Numbered from the stretch's first letter, positions 7,379 to 15,859 are shown. The stretch: DNA of 64,000 nt from Tsukamurella pseudospumae (GCF_001575205.1 NZ_LSRE01000050.1:310001-374000), one strand, 5' to 3'. Notes: a model not told the origin generated them from the sequence alone. Translations and numbers: made by a program.

Positions 7379-8983
7379 GTGAGTTCCATTGCCGACGAGG
7401 TCTCCCGCCGCCGCACCTTCGCCATCATCAGCCACCCCGACGCGGGTAAGTCCACGATGACAGAGGCCCTGGCGCTGCACGCCCGGGTGATCAACGAGGC
7501 GGGCGCGATCCATGGCAAGTCCGGCCGCAAGTCGACGGTCTCCGACTGGATGGAGATGGAGAAGGCCCGCGGCATCTCGGTGAGCTCGACGGCGCTGCAG
7601 TTCAACTACACCTCCTCCAGCGCGGCCGCGGATTCCGAGCCGTCGGTGATCAACCTCGTCGACACCCCCGGCCACGCCGACTTCTCCGAGGACACCTACC
7701 GCGTACTCACGGCTGTCGACGCGGCGGTGATGCTCATCGACGCCGCGAAGGGCCTGGAGCCGCAGACGCTCAAGCTGTTCCAGGTGTGCCGGCACCGCGG
7801 CATCCCGGTCATCACCGTGATCAACAAGTGGGACCGCCCGGGTCGCACCCCACTGGAGCTGCTCGACGAGATCTCCGAGCGCATCGGCCTGACGCCAACT
7901 CCCCTGTTCTGGCCCGTCGGCATCGCAGGCGACTTCCGTGGCCTCCGCGACGTGCGCAAGGACGAGTACGTCCACTTCACCCGCACCGCCGGCGGCGCGA
8001 AGATCGCACCGGAGGAACACCTTTCGACCGATGCCGCCCTGGACCGCGAGGGCGATGTGTGGGCCGAGGCGGTCGAGGAGACCGAGCTCATGACCGAGAT
8101 GGGGCAGAGCCACGACCAGGAGATGTTCCTGGCCGGCCAGACCTCGCCGGTGATCTTCACCTCGGCGATCCTGAACTTCGGTGTGCGCCAGCTTCTCGAG
8201 TCGCTCGTCGAGCTCGCGCCGCCGCCCGCAGCGCGCGAGAGCATCGCCGGCGAGGAGCGCGAGGTCACCGATCCGTTCAGCGCCGTCGTCTTCAAGGTGC
8301 AGGCCGGCATGGACTCGGCGCACCGGGATCGCTTGGCGTTCATGCGGATCGTCTCCGGAGAGTTCGAGCGGGGCATGGTCGTGCAGCACGCGCAGACCGG
8401 CAAGCCCTTCGCCACCAAGTACGCGATGACGGTCGTCGGCCGTGACCGTGAGACCGTCGAGACCGCGTACCCCGGCGATGTCGTGGGCCTGGTCAACGCG
8501 AACGCCCTCGCCCCCGGCGACACCCTGTACGACGGTGCCAAGGTCCAGTTCCCGCCGATCCCCTCGTTCGCGCCCGAGCACTTCGCCGTGGTCCGCGCCG
8601 ACTCGGCCGGCAAGTACAAGCAGTTCCGCAAGGGCATCGAGCAGCTCGGCACGGAGGGCGTGGTCCAGTTGCTGCGCAACGACGTCCGCGGCGACGCCTC
8701 CCCTGTGATGGCCGCGGTCGGCCCCATGCAGTTCGAGGTCGTGGTCGCCCGGATGAAGACGGAGTTCAATGTCGACGTGCAGGTCGAGAACCTCGGCTAC
8801 TCCGTTGCGCGGCGGACGGATTCGCCGAGCGCGGACGAGCTGAACCTGCAGCGCGGCGTGGAGGTCTTCGAGCGCAACGACGGTGCCCTCCTCGCCCTGT
8901 TCTCCGACAAGTGGCGGCTGCAGTACATCGAGAAGGAGCACCCCACTCTTACGCTCCAGCCGCTGGTCGCCGCGGCGGATTAG
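7379..8983 (+). CDS. prfC: peptide chain release factor 3
   Basis: RF3 is a translational GTPase that removes RF1/RF2 from the ribosome after termination. At 534 residues it has the full set of G motifs: SHPDAGKST (G1, about residue 20), VDTPGHADFSED (G3) and VINKWDRPGR (G4). The switch region reads EKARGISVSSTALQF. Domains 2 and 3 follow, with the RF3-specific YSVARRTDSPSADELN near the C-terminus. It has its own promoter and appears to be a single-gene unit. The conserved N-terminus SSIADEVSRRRTFAIISHPD supports the GTG start. Confidence 0.96.
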   Translation: MSSIADEVSRRRTFAIISHPDAGKSTMTEALALHARVINEAGAIHGKSGRKSTVSDWMEMEKARGISVSSTALQFNYTSSSAAADSEPSVINLVDTPGHADFSEDTYRVLTAVDAAVMLIDAAKGLEPQTLKLFQVCRHRGIPVITVINKWDRPGRTPLELLDEISERIGLTPTPLFWPVGIAGDFRGLRDVRKDEYVHFTRTAGGAKIAPEEHLSTDAALDREGDVWAEAVEETELMTEMGQSHDQEMFLAGQTSPVIFTSAILNFGVRQLLESLVELAPPPAARESIAGEEREVTDPFSAVVFKVQAGMDSAHRDRLAFMRIVSGEFERGMVVQHAQTGKPFATKYAMTVVGRDRETVETAYPGDVVGLVNANALAPGDTLYDGAKVQFPPIPSFAPEHFAVVRADSAGKYKQFRKGIEQLGTEGVVQLLRNDVRGDASPVMAAVGPMQFEVVVARMKTEFNVDVQVENLGYSVARRTDSPSADELNLQRGVEVFERNDGALLALFSDKWRLQYIEKEHPTLTLQPLVAAAD

Positions 8984-9005
8984 CCTGCAACAGCCTGTGG
9001 CGGGG

Positions 9006-9620
9006 TCAGCCGCAGTGCGTGCGACGTTCCTCGTCGGTCATGGAAACGGGAACCAGAGGCGACACGGTGGCCTGCCACACGCGGACCTGGATCTTCGCAG
9101 CGGGACCAGCCACACTCCGCGCGACGGAGTATTCGATCAGCCGATACGCGCGCCCCATGCCATGGCGTCGGAACTGAGTGCCCGTGAAGCCCGAGTCCGT
9201 GGACTTGACCGTCCAGCGCGTCGTCGGATCCTCGCGGGCCATCACGGCTTTCCACTCCTTGACGGCTTGCTGCACGAAGAAGAGTTCTTTCGGCAGTGGC
9301 GTATTGGCGACCGGAATCGTATCCGCCGCCCATGGCGTCAGGCCTGAAGCGCTCGTAGTTCGTCCGTCGACGATCTCGGCGCTGTCGACCGACCGCGACA
9401 GCGAGATCGTCCATTCAGAGAACGGCTTTCCCGGGCACTCGAATCGGATCAGGTCGGGCGCGCTGCGGCCCGTTTTGTCGTAGCCCGTGGATTCGCGAAT
9501 GTCTGCGACACAGTGCGCCCCGGCAACCTGCGATCCGACCGCACACGTGATGGGCTCGACATCACGGCTTCCACACCCTGACAGCACCAGAAGTGAAGTT
9601 ATCACTATGGATGCCCGCAT
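9006..9620 (-). CDS. putative lipoprotein
   Basis: I do not recognise the family. The chosen ATG at 9620 gives a short, typical lipoprotein signal, RASIVITSLLVLSGCGS, with lipobox LSGC and the modified Cys at about residue 16. An in-frame start at 9656 would add twelve residues before it. The mature part of about 190 residues is soluble, with four further Cys that could form disulphides (ITCAVG, AHCVAD, FECPGK and the C-terminal THCG). Homology cannot be judged by eye. It is convergent with prfC, 22 bp apart, and has no obvious partner. Confidence 0.7.
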   Translation of the reverse strand: MRASIVITSLLVLSGCGSRDVEPITCAVGSQVAGAHCVADIRESTGYDKTGRSAPDLIRFECPGKPFSEWTISLSRSVDSAEIVDGRTTSASGLTPWAADTIPVANTPLPKELFFVQQAVKEWKAVMAREDPTTRWTVKSTDSGFTGTQFRRHGMGRAYRLIEYSVARSVAGPAAKIQVRVWQATVSPLVPVSMTDEERRTHCG

Positions 9621-9661
9621 GCGGTTAACGTACACCCGATGGGGCGATTTCGTCACTGACC

Positions 9662-9754
9662 AGCCGGGCGCTCGCTGCGTTACTCAAGGAGAATTACATC
9701 GACACGGACTGCACCGGGGTCGCTGCAGGCAAGGGCTTCTACGACTACTCGTAG
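9662..9754 (+). pseudogene. 3' remnant of a 3-hydroxyacyl-CoA dehydrogenase gene
   Basis: An open stretch on the plus strand reads RALAALLKENYIDTDCTG and then VAAGKGFYDYS before a TAG at 9752-9754. This is the characteristic C-terminus of 3-hydroxybutyryl/3-hydroxyacyl-CoA dehydrogenases (the GxxxGxGFYDY end). Nothing upstream encodes the NAD-binding or catalytic domains: the preceding sequence belongs to the lipoprotein gene on the other strand. The stop overlaps the end of the convergent TetR gene. I read it as what is left after a deletion. Confidence 0.55.
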
Positions 9755-10419
9755 CTCGCGACACTGCGGTCACGAACTCGTGCTGTACGCGGGTTCGCGA
9801 CCGAAGCCTTGAGCGCCGTCCCCAGATTCGCGGCGCACCGCCGCCGCACCTCATCGATGAGATCGTCGGCCTCGGCGGAGTCGATCAGGCCGCGAACGGC
9901 AAGGGCGAGCAGCCCGTTGATGCCGGCCCAGCACTGGACCACCTCCGCCCGCGCGGTGTCTGCGGGCTCGCCGACCGCGTTAATCACGACGTCGAGAGCG
10001 CGGGCCAGGTAGCCGCGGACCTCGGCGCGTGCGGCGCGCACAGTCTCCGAGTCCTCACCGTGCACGTCGGTGAGGCCGAGCAGTCGGAAGGCGATCGGTT
10101 CGCGACGATGGAAGTCGAGGTACTCGTCGAAGGCCAGGCGCGCGGCCTCCTCGCCTCTTGCGCCGGCGACCGCAGCGGCCATCGCATCGACGTGCTCACT
10201 ACCCACCCGACACGCGAGCACCGCGTAAAGGTCGGCCTTTCCGCCGGGGAAGTTCGAGTAGATGCTGGTCAGGGCGATATCCGCCTGCGCGGCGAGCTCG
10301 TCGACCGACGTTCCGCGGTAGCCACCGGGACGCGCGAACAGCACGCGCGCCGCATCGAGCAGCGCCGAGCGGGTGCGCCGGCGACGCTTGTCAACGGGTT
10401 CCGCCAGGAGCGATTCCAT
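9745..10419 (-). CDS. TetR/AcrR-family transcriptional regulator
   Basis: This 224-residue regulator has an N-terminal TetR DNA-binding domain: RRRTRSALLDAARVLFARPG, then the HTH TSVDELAAQADIALTSIYSNF. The variable C-terminal ligand domain follows. The gene is divergent from a PaaI-type thioesterase gene with a 50-bp intergenic region containing an inverted repeat at its own start codon. It therefore probably represses both itself and the thioesterase. Given the neighbour and the 3-hydroxyacyl-CoA dehydrogenase remnant behind it, an acyl-CoA ligand is plausible but unproven. Confidence 0.88.
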   Translation of the reverse strand: MESLLAEPVDKRRRRTRSALLDAARVLFARPGGYRGTSVDELAAQADIALTSIYSNFPGGKADLYAVLACRVGSEHVDAMAAAVAGARGEEAARLAFDEYLDFHRREPIAFRLLGLTDVHGEDSETVRAARAEVRGYLARALDVVINAVGEPADTARAEVVQCWAGINGLLALAVRGLIDSAEADDLIDEVRRRCAANLGTALKASVANPRTARVRDRSVASYE

Positions 10420-10436
10420 GACACTATCCTAGTCAT
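10418..10436. promoter_or_regulatory. candidate TetR operator between divergent genes
   Basis: ATGAC (10418-10422) and GTCAT (10432-10436) form a 19-bp inverted repeat that overlaps the TetR start codon. A related TAGTCA lies nearer the thioesterase start (10439-10455). Site and spacing suit autoregulation by the adjacent TetR protein. Confidence 0.4.
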
Positions 10437-10469
10437 ATTTCGTTTTCATAGTCAGCCTAGGAGATCAAG

Positions 10470-10913
10470 ATGACCGTGTCCCCCGACCAGCTCGACGCCG
10501 GCGCCGCCGACGGCTCCGAGATCATGAAGCAGTTCGTGCCGGCCTCACCCTTCGTCGCGCTGCTCGGCGTGCAGTTGGAGGACATCTCCGACGGTGCCGC
10601 CACCCTCCTTGTGCCGTACCGACCGGACCTGACGACGGTCGGCACGATGATGCACGGCGGGCTCATCGCCGCGGCCGCGGACATCGGCGTGATGGTGGCC
10701 GCCTGGGCCGGACGCCCGGTGCCGGACAAGCTGCGCGGGGTGACCGCGTCGCTGTCGCTGAACTTCATCGCGCCGCTCATCGAGGACGGGCTGCGGGTAC
10801 GCGCCCACCGTCTGTCGACGGGACGGAAGACGAGCCACGTGCGGTGCGACATGTACTCCGAGTCGGGCGACGTGCTGGTCGCGAGCGCCACGGGCACGTA
10901 CCAGATGGGCTGA
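10470..10913 (+). CDS. PaaI-type hotdog thioesterase
   Basis: This 147-residue hotdog-fold protein probably hydrolyses small acyl- or aryl-CoA thioesters. Family features are the PFVALLGVQLEDISDG strand, MMHGGLIAAAADIGVM (the HGG motif plus the catalytic acidic residue on the central helix) and the final strand VASATGTYQMG. It has an AGGAG site before the ATG. It is divergent from a TetR regulator that probably controls it, and it ends at a strong bidirectional terminator. Confidence 0.88.
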   Translation: MTVSPDQLDAGAADGSEIMKQFVPASPFVALLGVQLEDISDGAATLLVPYRPDLTTVGTMMHGGLIAAAADIGVMVAAWAGRPVPDKLRGVTASLSLNFIAPLIEDGLRVRAHRLSTGRKTSHVRCDMYSESGDVLVASATGTYQMG

Positions 10914-10973
10914 CGCGAAATGTGCGGTCGTTCGTCTCGACGATCATGAGTACGAACGACCGCACATTTCGCG
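10914..10973. terminator. bidirectional terminator: perfect 22-bp inverted repeat
   Basis: The two arms, 10914-10935 and 10952-10973, are exact reverse complements over 22 bp with a 16-nt loop. The element begins directly after the thioesterase stop and ends just before the stop of the convergent LysE gene, so it can terminate both. There is no T-tract. Confidence 0.75.
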
Positions 10974-10977
10974 GCGG

Positions 10978-11640
10978 TCAGACTCGAGCCCGCTGCGGGA
11001 CCTCGCGCGCCAACAGCAGGGCGACGGCGCCGAGCAGCGTGCCCGTGATCCGGCGCTGCCAGACGGCCCACTCGGGACGGCGGGCGATCAGAGCGGCCAC
11101 CGCGCCGGCCGCGATTACGATGGCAGCGTTGACCAGCATCGACACGGTGATCTGCACGCCGCCGAGGAGGAAGCCCTGCGCGGTGGTGTGTCCACGGCTC
11201 GGGTCGATGAACTGCGGGATCAGCGCGAGGTACATGATCGCCGCCTTGGGGTTGAGCAGGTTCGTGACCAGCCCCATGCGGAACAGCTTGGCGTTCGAGT
11301 CCCGCGGTAGGTCGGTGGTCTCGAACAGCCCGCGCCCGCCGGGCCGCAGCGCCTGCCAGGCGAGGTAGCCGAGGTACAGCGCTCCCGCGGCCTTGAACCC
11401 CATGAACAGCCAGGGCACGGCCACGAACACCACGGCCAGCCCGACATTGGCCAGCGTGAGGTAGACGACGAAGCCGACGGCGGTGCCGGACAGCGAGATC
11501 AGGCCCGCCGTGCGCCCCTGGCTGATACTGCGGGAGACGAGGTAGATCATGTTCGGCCCGGGCGTGAGCACCATGGCCAACGCCGTCACCACCATTCCCG
11601 CCATCGCGGTCCACGAAACGATCATGGGATCCATCCTCAC
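10978..11640 (-). CDS. LysE/RhtB-family amino-acid exporter
   Basis: This is an inner-membrane exporter of the LysE family, 220 residues with about six membrane helices. The signature after the first helix is VLTPGPNMIYLVSRSISQG, followed by GLISLSGTAVGFVVYL. LGYLAWQAL and GLVTNLLNPKAAIMYLALIP are also family hallmarks. The substrate (basic or neutral amino acid, or a derivative) cannot be told. The upstream region carries repeated AACTGGC/GCCAGTT half-sites that may bind a regulator. Confidence 0.9.
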   Translation of the reverse strand: MRMDPMIVSWTAMAGMVVTALAMVLTPGPNMIYLVSRSISQGRTAGLISLSGTAVGFVVYLTLANVGLAVVFVAVPWLFMGFKAAGALYLGYLAWQALRPGGRGLFETTDLPRDSNAKLFRMGLVTNLLNPKAAIMYLALIPQFIDPSRGHTTAQGFLLGGVQITVSMLVNAAIVIAAGAVAALIARRPEWAVWQRRITGTLLGAVALLLAREVPQRARV

Positions 11641-11643
11641 GAG

Positions 11644-11684
11644 AACTGGCCTCGCCGTACATAGCCAGTTGACTGTGACTGGCC
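11644..11684 (-). promoter_or_regulatory. ACTGGC repeat region upstream of the LysE gene
   Basis: AACTGGC (11644-11650) and GCCAGTT (11664-11670) form a 7-bp inverted repeat. A third half-site, ACTGGCC, lies at about 11678-11684. They lie 4-45 bp upstream of the exporter start and could be an operator; no adjacent regulator gene is an obvious partner. Confidence 0.35.
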
Positions 11685-11717
11685 TGACGTCCGGGCGGCC
11701 ACAGCCGACTGTGCAAT

Positions 11718-11771
11718 CGTGACCGCCAGTGCCATATCGGTCATGTGTCCGATATGGCGCTGGCGGTCACG
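11718..11771. terminator. hairpin terminator with 23-bp arms
   Basis: Arms 11718-11740 and 11749-11771 pair with a single mismatch that is a G-U pair in one RNA, around an 8-nt loop. On the plus strand TTTT follows at once. It lies beyond the end of the minus-strand DUF6790 gene and before the LysE promoter, so it most likely terminates the DUF6790 transcript. Confidence 0.65.
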
Positions 11772-11797
11772 TTTTCATAGTCGCCGAACCGACGTCC

Positions 11798-12340
11798 TCA
11801 TGCGATCGAGGTCGCGCCCGTCGGCGGATGCGCCGCCACCGTCTTCGACGGTGCGCCGCGTCGTCGGTCCAGCAGCGCCAGGACGATGATCACCGCCGGG
11901 ACCATGATGTCGACGACGAGGATCCCGCCGGTGTTGCCCGGCTGATGATCTCCGTGCGCGAACCACTGGAAGAGATGCCCGAAGGCCGCGCCCCACAGGA
12001 AGATCGCGTACCCGACGCCGTACATCAGCCGGAACTCCGGGTACCGGAACGCCAGGACGAGAGCCATGGCCGCGAAGCCGAGATTGGTGAAGGCGATCTC
12101 GAACTGGAAGGGGTTGCCAATGGGGAAGCCGATCTCGTGCGCCATCATGTCCGGCGCGACGAGGAAGCTGATGCCGACCCAGGCGGCGCCGACACCGGCC
12201 CAGGTGAGCCACCAGCGCTGCCAGGTCTCCAGCCGGCGGCCGGGGCGGCGCGCCGAACGGATCGACGCCCCGATCACGGCGATGACCGGGAACAGCACGG
12301 GCGTTGCGGAGTGGATGAGGTATTGCGTCGATGTGTTCAT
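11798..12340 (-). CDS. DUF6790-like integral membrane protein
   Basis: This is a 180-residue membrane protein with about five hydrophobic helices. The pattern FLVAPDMMAHEIGFPIGNPF and the helix GYAIFLWGAAFGHLFQWFAHGD resemble the DUF6790 family, whose function is not known. It is divergent from a MarR-type regulator with palindromic sequence between them, so it is probably the regulated target. The C-terminal 25 residues are hydrophilic and probably cytoplasmic. Confidence 0.75.
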   Translation of the reverse strand: MNTSTQYLIHSATPVLFPVIAVIGASIRSARRPGRRLETWQRWWLTWAGVGAAWVGISFLVAPDMMAHEIGFPIGNPFQFEIAFTNLGFAAMALVLAFRYPEFRLMYGVGYAIFLWGAAFGHLFQWFAHGDHQPGNTGGILVVDIMVPAVIIVLALLDRRRGAPSKTVAAHPPTGATSIA

Positions 12341-12346
12341 GACATC

Positions 12347-12380
12347 AGTCTTAACAAGTTAATATTAAGTCGTCAAGACT
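12347..12380. promoter_or_regulatory. palindromic region between the DUF6790 gene and marR
   Basis: CTTAA (12350-12354) and TTAAG (12365-12369) bracket an AT-rich 20-bp site, unusually AT-rich for this genome. A wider 6-bp pair, AGTCTT (12347-12352) and AAGACT (12375-12380), surrounds it. This fits a MarR operator covering both divergent promoters. Confidence 0.5.
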
Positions 12381-12397
12381 CAGGTAGGATTCCAATC

Positions 12398-12835
12398 ATG
12401 AGCGAACCCACCGAGGGCCTGGGCGACGTCTTGAGCCACATCACGATGCTGCTGGGCATCGTGACCCGCGAGCACGGCGAGCGCGGGGCGCCGAGCTACA
12501 GCCGGATGCGACTGCTCGGCACCCTGGAGGAGATCCAGCCGGCCACGCAGCACGAACTCGCACAGGCCATGCTCGTCTCGGATGCGGCCGTGAGCCGCAT
12601 GTTGACCGCGCTGGTGCCGGAGGGACTGGTCACCGTCGAACCCGATCCCGCACACGCCCGGCGGCGCCTCGTGCGCCTCACGGACGACGGCGCCGAGCTG
12701 TTCCACGCGTCGAGCAACGACTATGCGGCACAACTGAAGAAGGCCCTCACCGAGAGGGACTTCCCCTACGATCGCTACCTCCGCGACAGCATCGCGCTGC
12801 GCGACTTCCTCGCGGCCGCAGCGGGCCGCGGCTGA
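12398..12835 (+). CDS. MarR-family transcriptional regulator
   Basis: This 145-residue winged-helix regulator has the recognition region TQHELAQAMLVSDAAVSRMLTALVPEGLV and the wing VEPDPAHARRRLVRLTDDG, both typical of MarR. The ATG at 12398 was chosen: it is the first Met after the palindromic intergenic region, and the N-terminal helix GDVLSHITMLLGIVTRE begins soon after. It probably controls itself and the divergent DUF6790 membrane protein. Its stop codon directly abuts the end of the convergent hydratase-like gene with no spacer. Confidence 0.87.
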   Translation: MSEPTEGLGDVLSHITMLLGIVTREHGERGAPSYSRMRLLGTLEEIQPATQHELAQAMLVSDAAVSRMLTALVPEGLVTVEPDPAHARRRLVRLTDDGAELFHASSNDYAAQLKKALTERDFPYDRYLRDSIALRDFLAAAAGRG

Positions 12836-13837
12836 TCAACTGCCGAGGATCGTCTCGATCTCGGACTCGTCGACATCGTTCACGGACGCGGGCGAGAACT
12901 TCGGGTCGCGGGTCTTGTCGATGAGGACGGCGCGGATGCCCTCAACGAAGTCGGGGCGACGCACGAGGCGCGCGCCGACCACGGCCTCCTCCGCCAGGCA
13001 CTGCGCCAGCGTGCGGTTCGGGGACTCCTGGATCAGGCCGAAGGTGACGAACACCGAGGTCGGGCACGCTGTGGACAGCTGCTCGCGCGCGGTGTCCGCC
13101 CACGCCCCCTCGGTGGTCGCCAGCGCGGAGAGGATCTCCGGCACCGCGCCCAGGCCGAAGACCTCGGCGATGGCGTCGAGCGGCAGCGTCGGCACGGGGG
13201 CCGGGCCGGCGAACTCGGCGAGGACCACGTCGAGGTCGCGGCCGGCGAGCAGGGCCGTCTTCACGTCGGCCATCGCGGCCGAGGGCACGAAGTGCGTCGC
13301 GAGCCCGACGGCGAGCGCGTCTCCGGCTCCGATCCGCGCGGCGGTCATGCCCATGAGCTCGCCGACACCCTTCGGCAGCCGGCCCAGGATGTGGGTGGCA
13401 CCCACGTCGGGCAGGAAGCCGATGGCCACCTCGGGCATCGCGATGAGCGCCTTCTCGGAGACCACCCGGTGCGAACCGTGGATCGAGACACCCACGCCGC
13501 CACCCATGTTCACGCCGTCGATCAGCGCGACCACCGGCTTGGGGAACTCGGCGAGGCGCAGGTTCATGTCGTACTCGTCGCGGAAGAAGGGCGTGAAGTC
13601 CTCCCCCGCCACGACCTGATCGCGGATGGCACGGATGTCGCCGCCGGCGCAGAAGGCCTTGGGCGAGGCGGAGGTGATGAGGACGCGCGCGACGGCATCG
13701 TCGGACTCCCAGGCCTGCAGGGCCTCGTCGATCGCATGCACCATGTCGCTCGTGAGCGCGTTGAGCGCCTTCGGACGGTTCAGCTCGATGTGGCCGGTGC
13801 CCCCGACCACGGTGGTGACGATCTCGGCGTCGCTCAC
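12836..13837 (-). CDS. enoyl-CoA hydratase/isomerase family protein, 3-hydroxyisobutyryl-CoA hydrolase-like
   Basis: This is a 333-residue crotonase-fold protein. The oxyanion-hole motifs KAFCAGGDIRAI and GVNMGGGVGVSIHGSHRV are clear. The length and the ECH_2-type pattern (AMPEVAIGFLPDVGATHILGRLP) match 3-hydroxyisobutyryl-CoA hydrolases of valine degradation better than ordinary 260-residue enoyl-CoA hydratases. The conserved Glu (MPEVAIG) and Asp (PDVGAT) positions are kept. It is a single gene, divergent from the ABC-F gene. Confidence 0.86.
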   Translation of the reverse strand: MSDAEIVTTVVGGTGHIELNRPKALNALTSDMVHAIDEALQAWESDDAVARVLITSASPKAFCAGGDIRAIRDQVVAGEDFTPFFRDEYDMNLRLAEFPKPVVALIDGVNMGGGVGVSIHGSHRVVSEKALIAMPEVAIGFLPDVGATHILGRLPKGVGELMGMTAARIGAGDALAVGLATHFVPSAAMADVKTALLAGRDLDVVLAEFAGPAPVPTLPLDAIAEVFGLGAVPEILSALATTEGAWADTAREQLSTACPTSVFVTFGLIQESPNRTLAQCLAEEAVVGARLVRRPDFVEGIRAVLIDKTRDPKFSPASVNDVDESEIETILGS

Positions 13838-13910
13838 AGCTCACTCCTCGCGATTGGTCGCATATCCAACTAAATCAGTATGCCAGGTGCCCGCGTAATC
13901 TGGACCGGCG

Positions 13911-15719
13911 ATGGCGAATCTTCTCGGCGCGGATGCGCTGCACCTCGAGTACCCGACCAAGACGGTCTTCGATTCGGTGTCCCTCGGCGTCAACGAGGGC
14001 GACCGGGTCGGCATCGTCGGCCGCAACGGCGACGGCAAGTCGAGCCTGCTCGGCATGCTGGCCGGTACGCGCGAGCCCGACTCCGGACGCGTGACCCGAC
14101 GGGGCGGCGTCCGCGTGGGCGTGTTGACCCAGACGGACCTCTTCGACGACGGCGACACCGTCGGGCACACGGTCGTCGGCGACACCCCCGAGCACGTGTG
14201 GGCGGGCGACCCGAAGGTGCGCGACATCCTCTCCGGCCTGCTCCTGGACCTACCGTGGGACGCGCGGCTCGGGGAGCTGTCCGGCGGGCAGCGCCGCCGC
14301 GTGCAGCTCGCGCAGCTCCTCGCGGGCGAGCACGACGTGCTGATCCTGGACGAGCCGACGAACCATCTCGACGTCGAGGCCATCGAATGGCTCGCCGGCC
14401 ACCTCAAGACCCGCTGGCCCGCGAACCAGGGCGGCCTGCTCATGGTGACGCACGACCGGTGGATCCTCGACGAGGTGTGCACCGCCACCTGGGAGGTGCA
14501 CGACCGCATCGTCGAACCCTTCGAGGGCGGGTACGCCGCGTACATCCTGCAGCGCGTCGAGCGGGACCGGCAGGCCGCGTCGATCGAGCAGAAGCGGCAG
14601 AACCTCGCGCGCAAGGAGCTGGCCTGGCTGCGTCGCGGCGCTCCGGCCCGCACCTCCAAGCCGAAGTTCCGGATCGACGCGGCGAACGCCCTCATCTCCG
14701 ACGTCCCCGAGATCCGCGACAAGACGGAGCTGCAGTCGCTCGCCGTCTCGCGGCTCGGCAAGGACGTGGTCGACATCCTCGATGTCTCGGTCTCGTACGG
14801 CGAGAAGCAGGTGCTCAGCGACGTCGAATGGCGCATCGCCCCCGGCGAGCGCACCGGCGTCCTCGGCGTCAACGGGGCCGGCAAGTCGACCCTGCTCGGG
14901 CTGATCGACGGTGCCACCGAGCCCACGTCCGGCACCGTCAAGCGCGGCAAGACCGTCAAGGTCCAGACACTCACGCAGCGCCTCGACGAGCTCGAAGAGC
15001 ACTGGAACGACCCCGTCCGCGTGGTCCTGGCGAACCTCGCCACCAGCTTCACCGTGGGCAGCGGCTCCAAGGCGCAGGACCTCACCCCGTCGCAGCTGCT
15101 CGAGCGGCTGGGCTTCGCGTCGGCCCAGCTCTCGACGCCGGTCAAGGACCTCTCCGGCGGGCAGAAACGGCGCCTGCAACTGCTCCTCATCCTCCTGGAC
15201 TCGCCGAACGTGCTGATCCTCGACGAGCCCACCAACGACCTCGACACCGACATGCTCGCCGCGATGGAGGACCTCCTCGACTCGTGGCCGGGCACACTGA
15301 TCGTGGTCAGCCACGACCGCTACTTCCTCGAGCGCGTCACCGACCAGCAGTACGCCATCCTCGAGCGGCGCCTGCGGCACCTGCCCGGCGGCGTCGACGA
15401 GTACCTGGCGCTGCGGCGTGCCGAGCGCGGCGCCGGCTCGGCCTCCGTGTCCGGTTCCTCCGGTTCGACGGTGACCGCGCCCGAGTCGGGGCTGAGCGGC
15501 GCGGAGCTGCGGGCGGCGCAGAAGGAGGTCACCGCCGTCGAGCGGCGGATGGCCAAGCTCAGCGAGCAGATCCAGAAGGCGAAGAACGCCCTGGCCGATC
15601 ACGACCAGGGCGACTACGCCGGCCTCGCCGACGAGATGAAGAAGATCTCCGCCCTCGAGGACGAGCTGGCCGAGCAGGAACTGCGCTGGCTGGAGCTGTC
15701 GGAGTCGCTGGAGGGCTGA
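13911..15719 (+). CDS. ABC-F family ATPase
   Basis: This is a cytoplasmic twin-ATPase protein without membrane segments, 602 residues, which would act on ribosomes or translation. ATPase 1 has GRNGDGKSS, LSGGQRRRVQLAQLL and ILDEPTNHLD. ATPase 2 has GVNGAGKSTLL, LSGGQKRRLQLLLI and ILDEPTNDLDTDM. Between them is the charged linker helix region (DRQAASIEQKRQNLARKELAW) that reaches towards the P-site in this class. A coiled-coil C-terminal extension ends the protein, as in Uup-type members. Related actinobacteria keep it beside ispE/ksgA. Confidence 0.93.
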   Translation: MANLLGADALHLEYPTKTVFDSVSLGVNEGDRVGIVGRNGDGKSSLLGMLAGTREPDSGRVTRRGGVRVGVLTQTDLFDDGDTVGHTVVGDTPEHVWAGDPKVRDILSGLLLDLPWDARLGELSGGQRRRVQLAQLLAGEHDVLILDEPTNHLDVEAIEWLAGHLKTRWPANQGGLLMVTHDRWILDEVCTATWEVHDRIVEPFEGGYAAYILQRVERDRQAASIEQKRQNLARKELAWLRRGAPARTSKPKFRIDAANALISDVPEIRDKTELQSLAVSRLGKDVVDILDVSVSYGEKQVLSDVEWRIAPGERTGVLGVNGAGKSTLLGLIDGATEPTSGTVKRGKTVKVQTLTQRLDELEEHWNDPVRVVLANLATSFTVGSGSKAQDLTPSQLLERLGFASAQLSTPVKDLSGGQKRRLQLLLILLDSPNVLILDEPTNDLDTDMLAAMEDLLDSWPGTLIVVSHDRYFLERVTDQQYAILERRLRHLPGGVDEYLALRRAERGAGSASVSGSSGSTVTAPESGLSGAELRAAQKEVTAVERRMAKLSEQIQKAKNALADHDQGDYAGLADEMKKISALEDELAEQELRWLELSESLEG

Positions 15720-15763
15720 GAGTCGCGGCGGTCATCCGGCCGCCGCCGATTTCTCCCCTTCCC

Positions 15764-15853
15764 GCAGAAATCGCCGCTCCCCGCAGGTATCTTCGCTCGC
15801 CCCGCGGATACACGCGGGGCGGGGCGATTTCTGAGGGGAGCGGCGACTTCTGC
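15764..15853. terminator. nested inverted repeats between convergent genes
   Basis: Outer arms 15764-15782 and 15835-15853 pair over 19 bp with one mismatch. An inner perfect 8-bp hairpin GCCCCGCG-gataca-CGCGGGGC sits at 15799-15820. The element lies between the convergent ABC-F and copper-ATPase genes and probably ends both transcripts. Confidence 0.6.
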
Positions 15854-15859
15854 CGCGCG

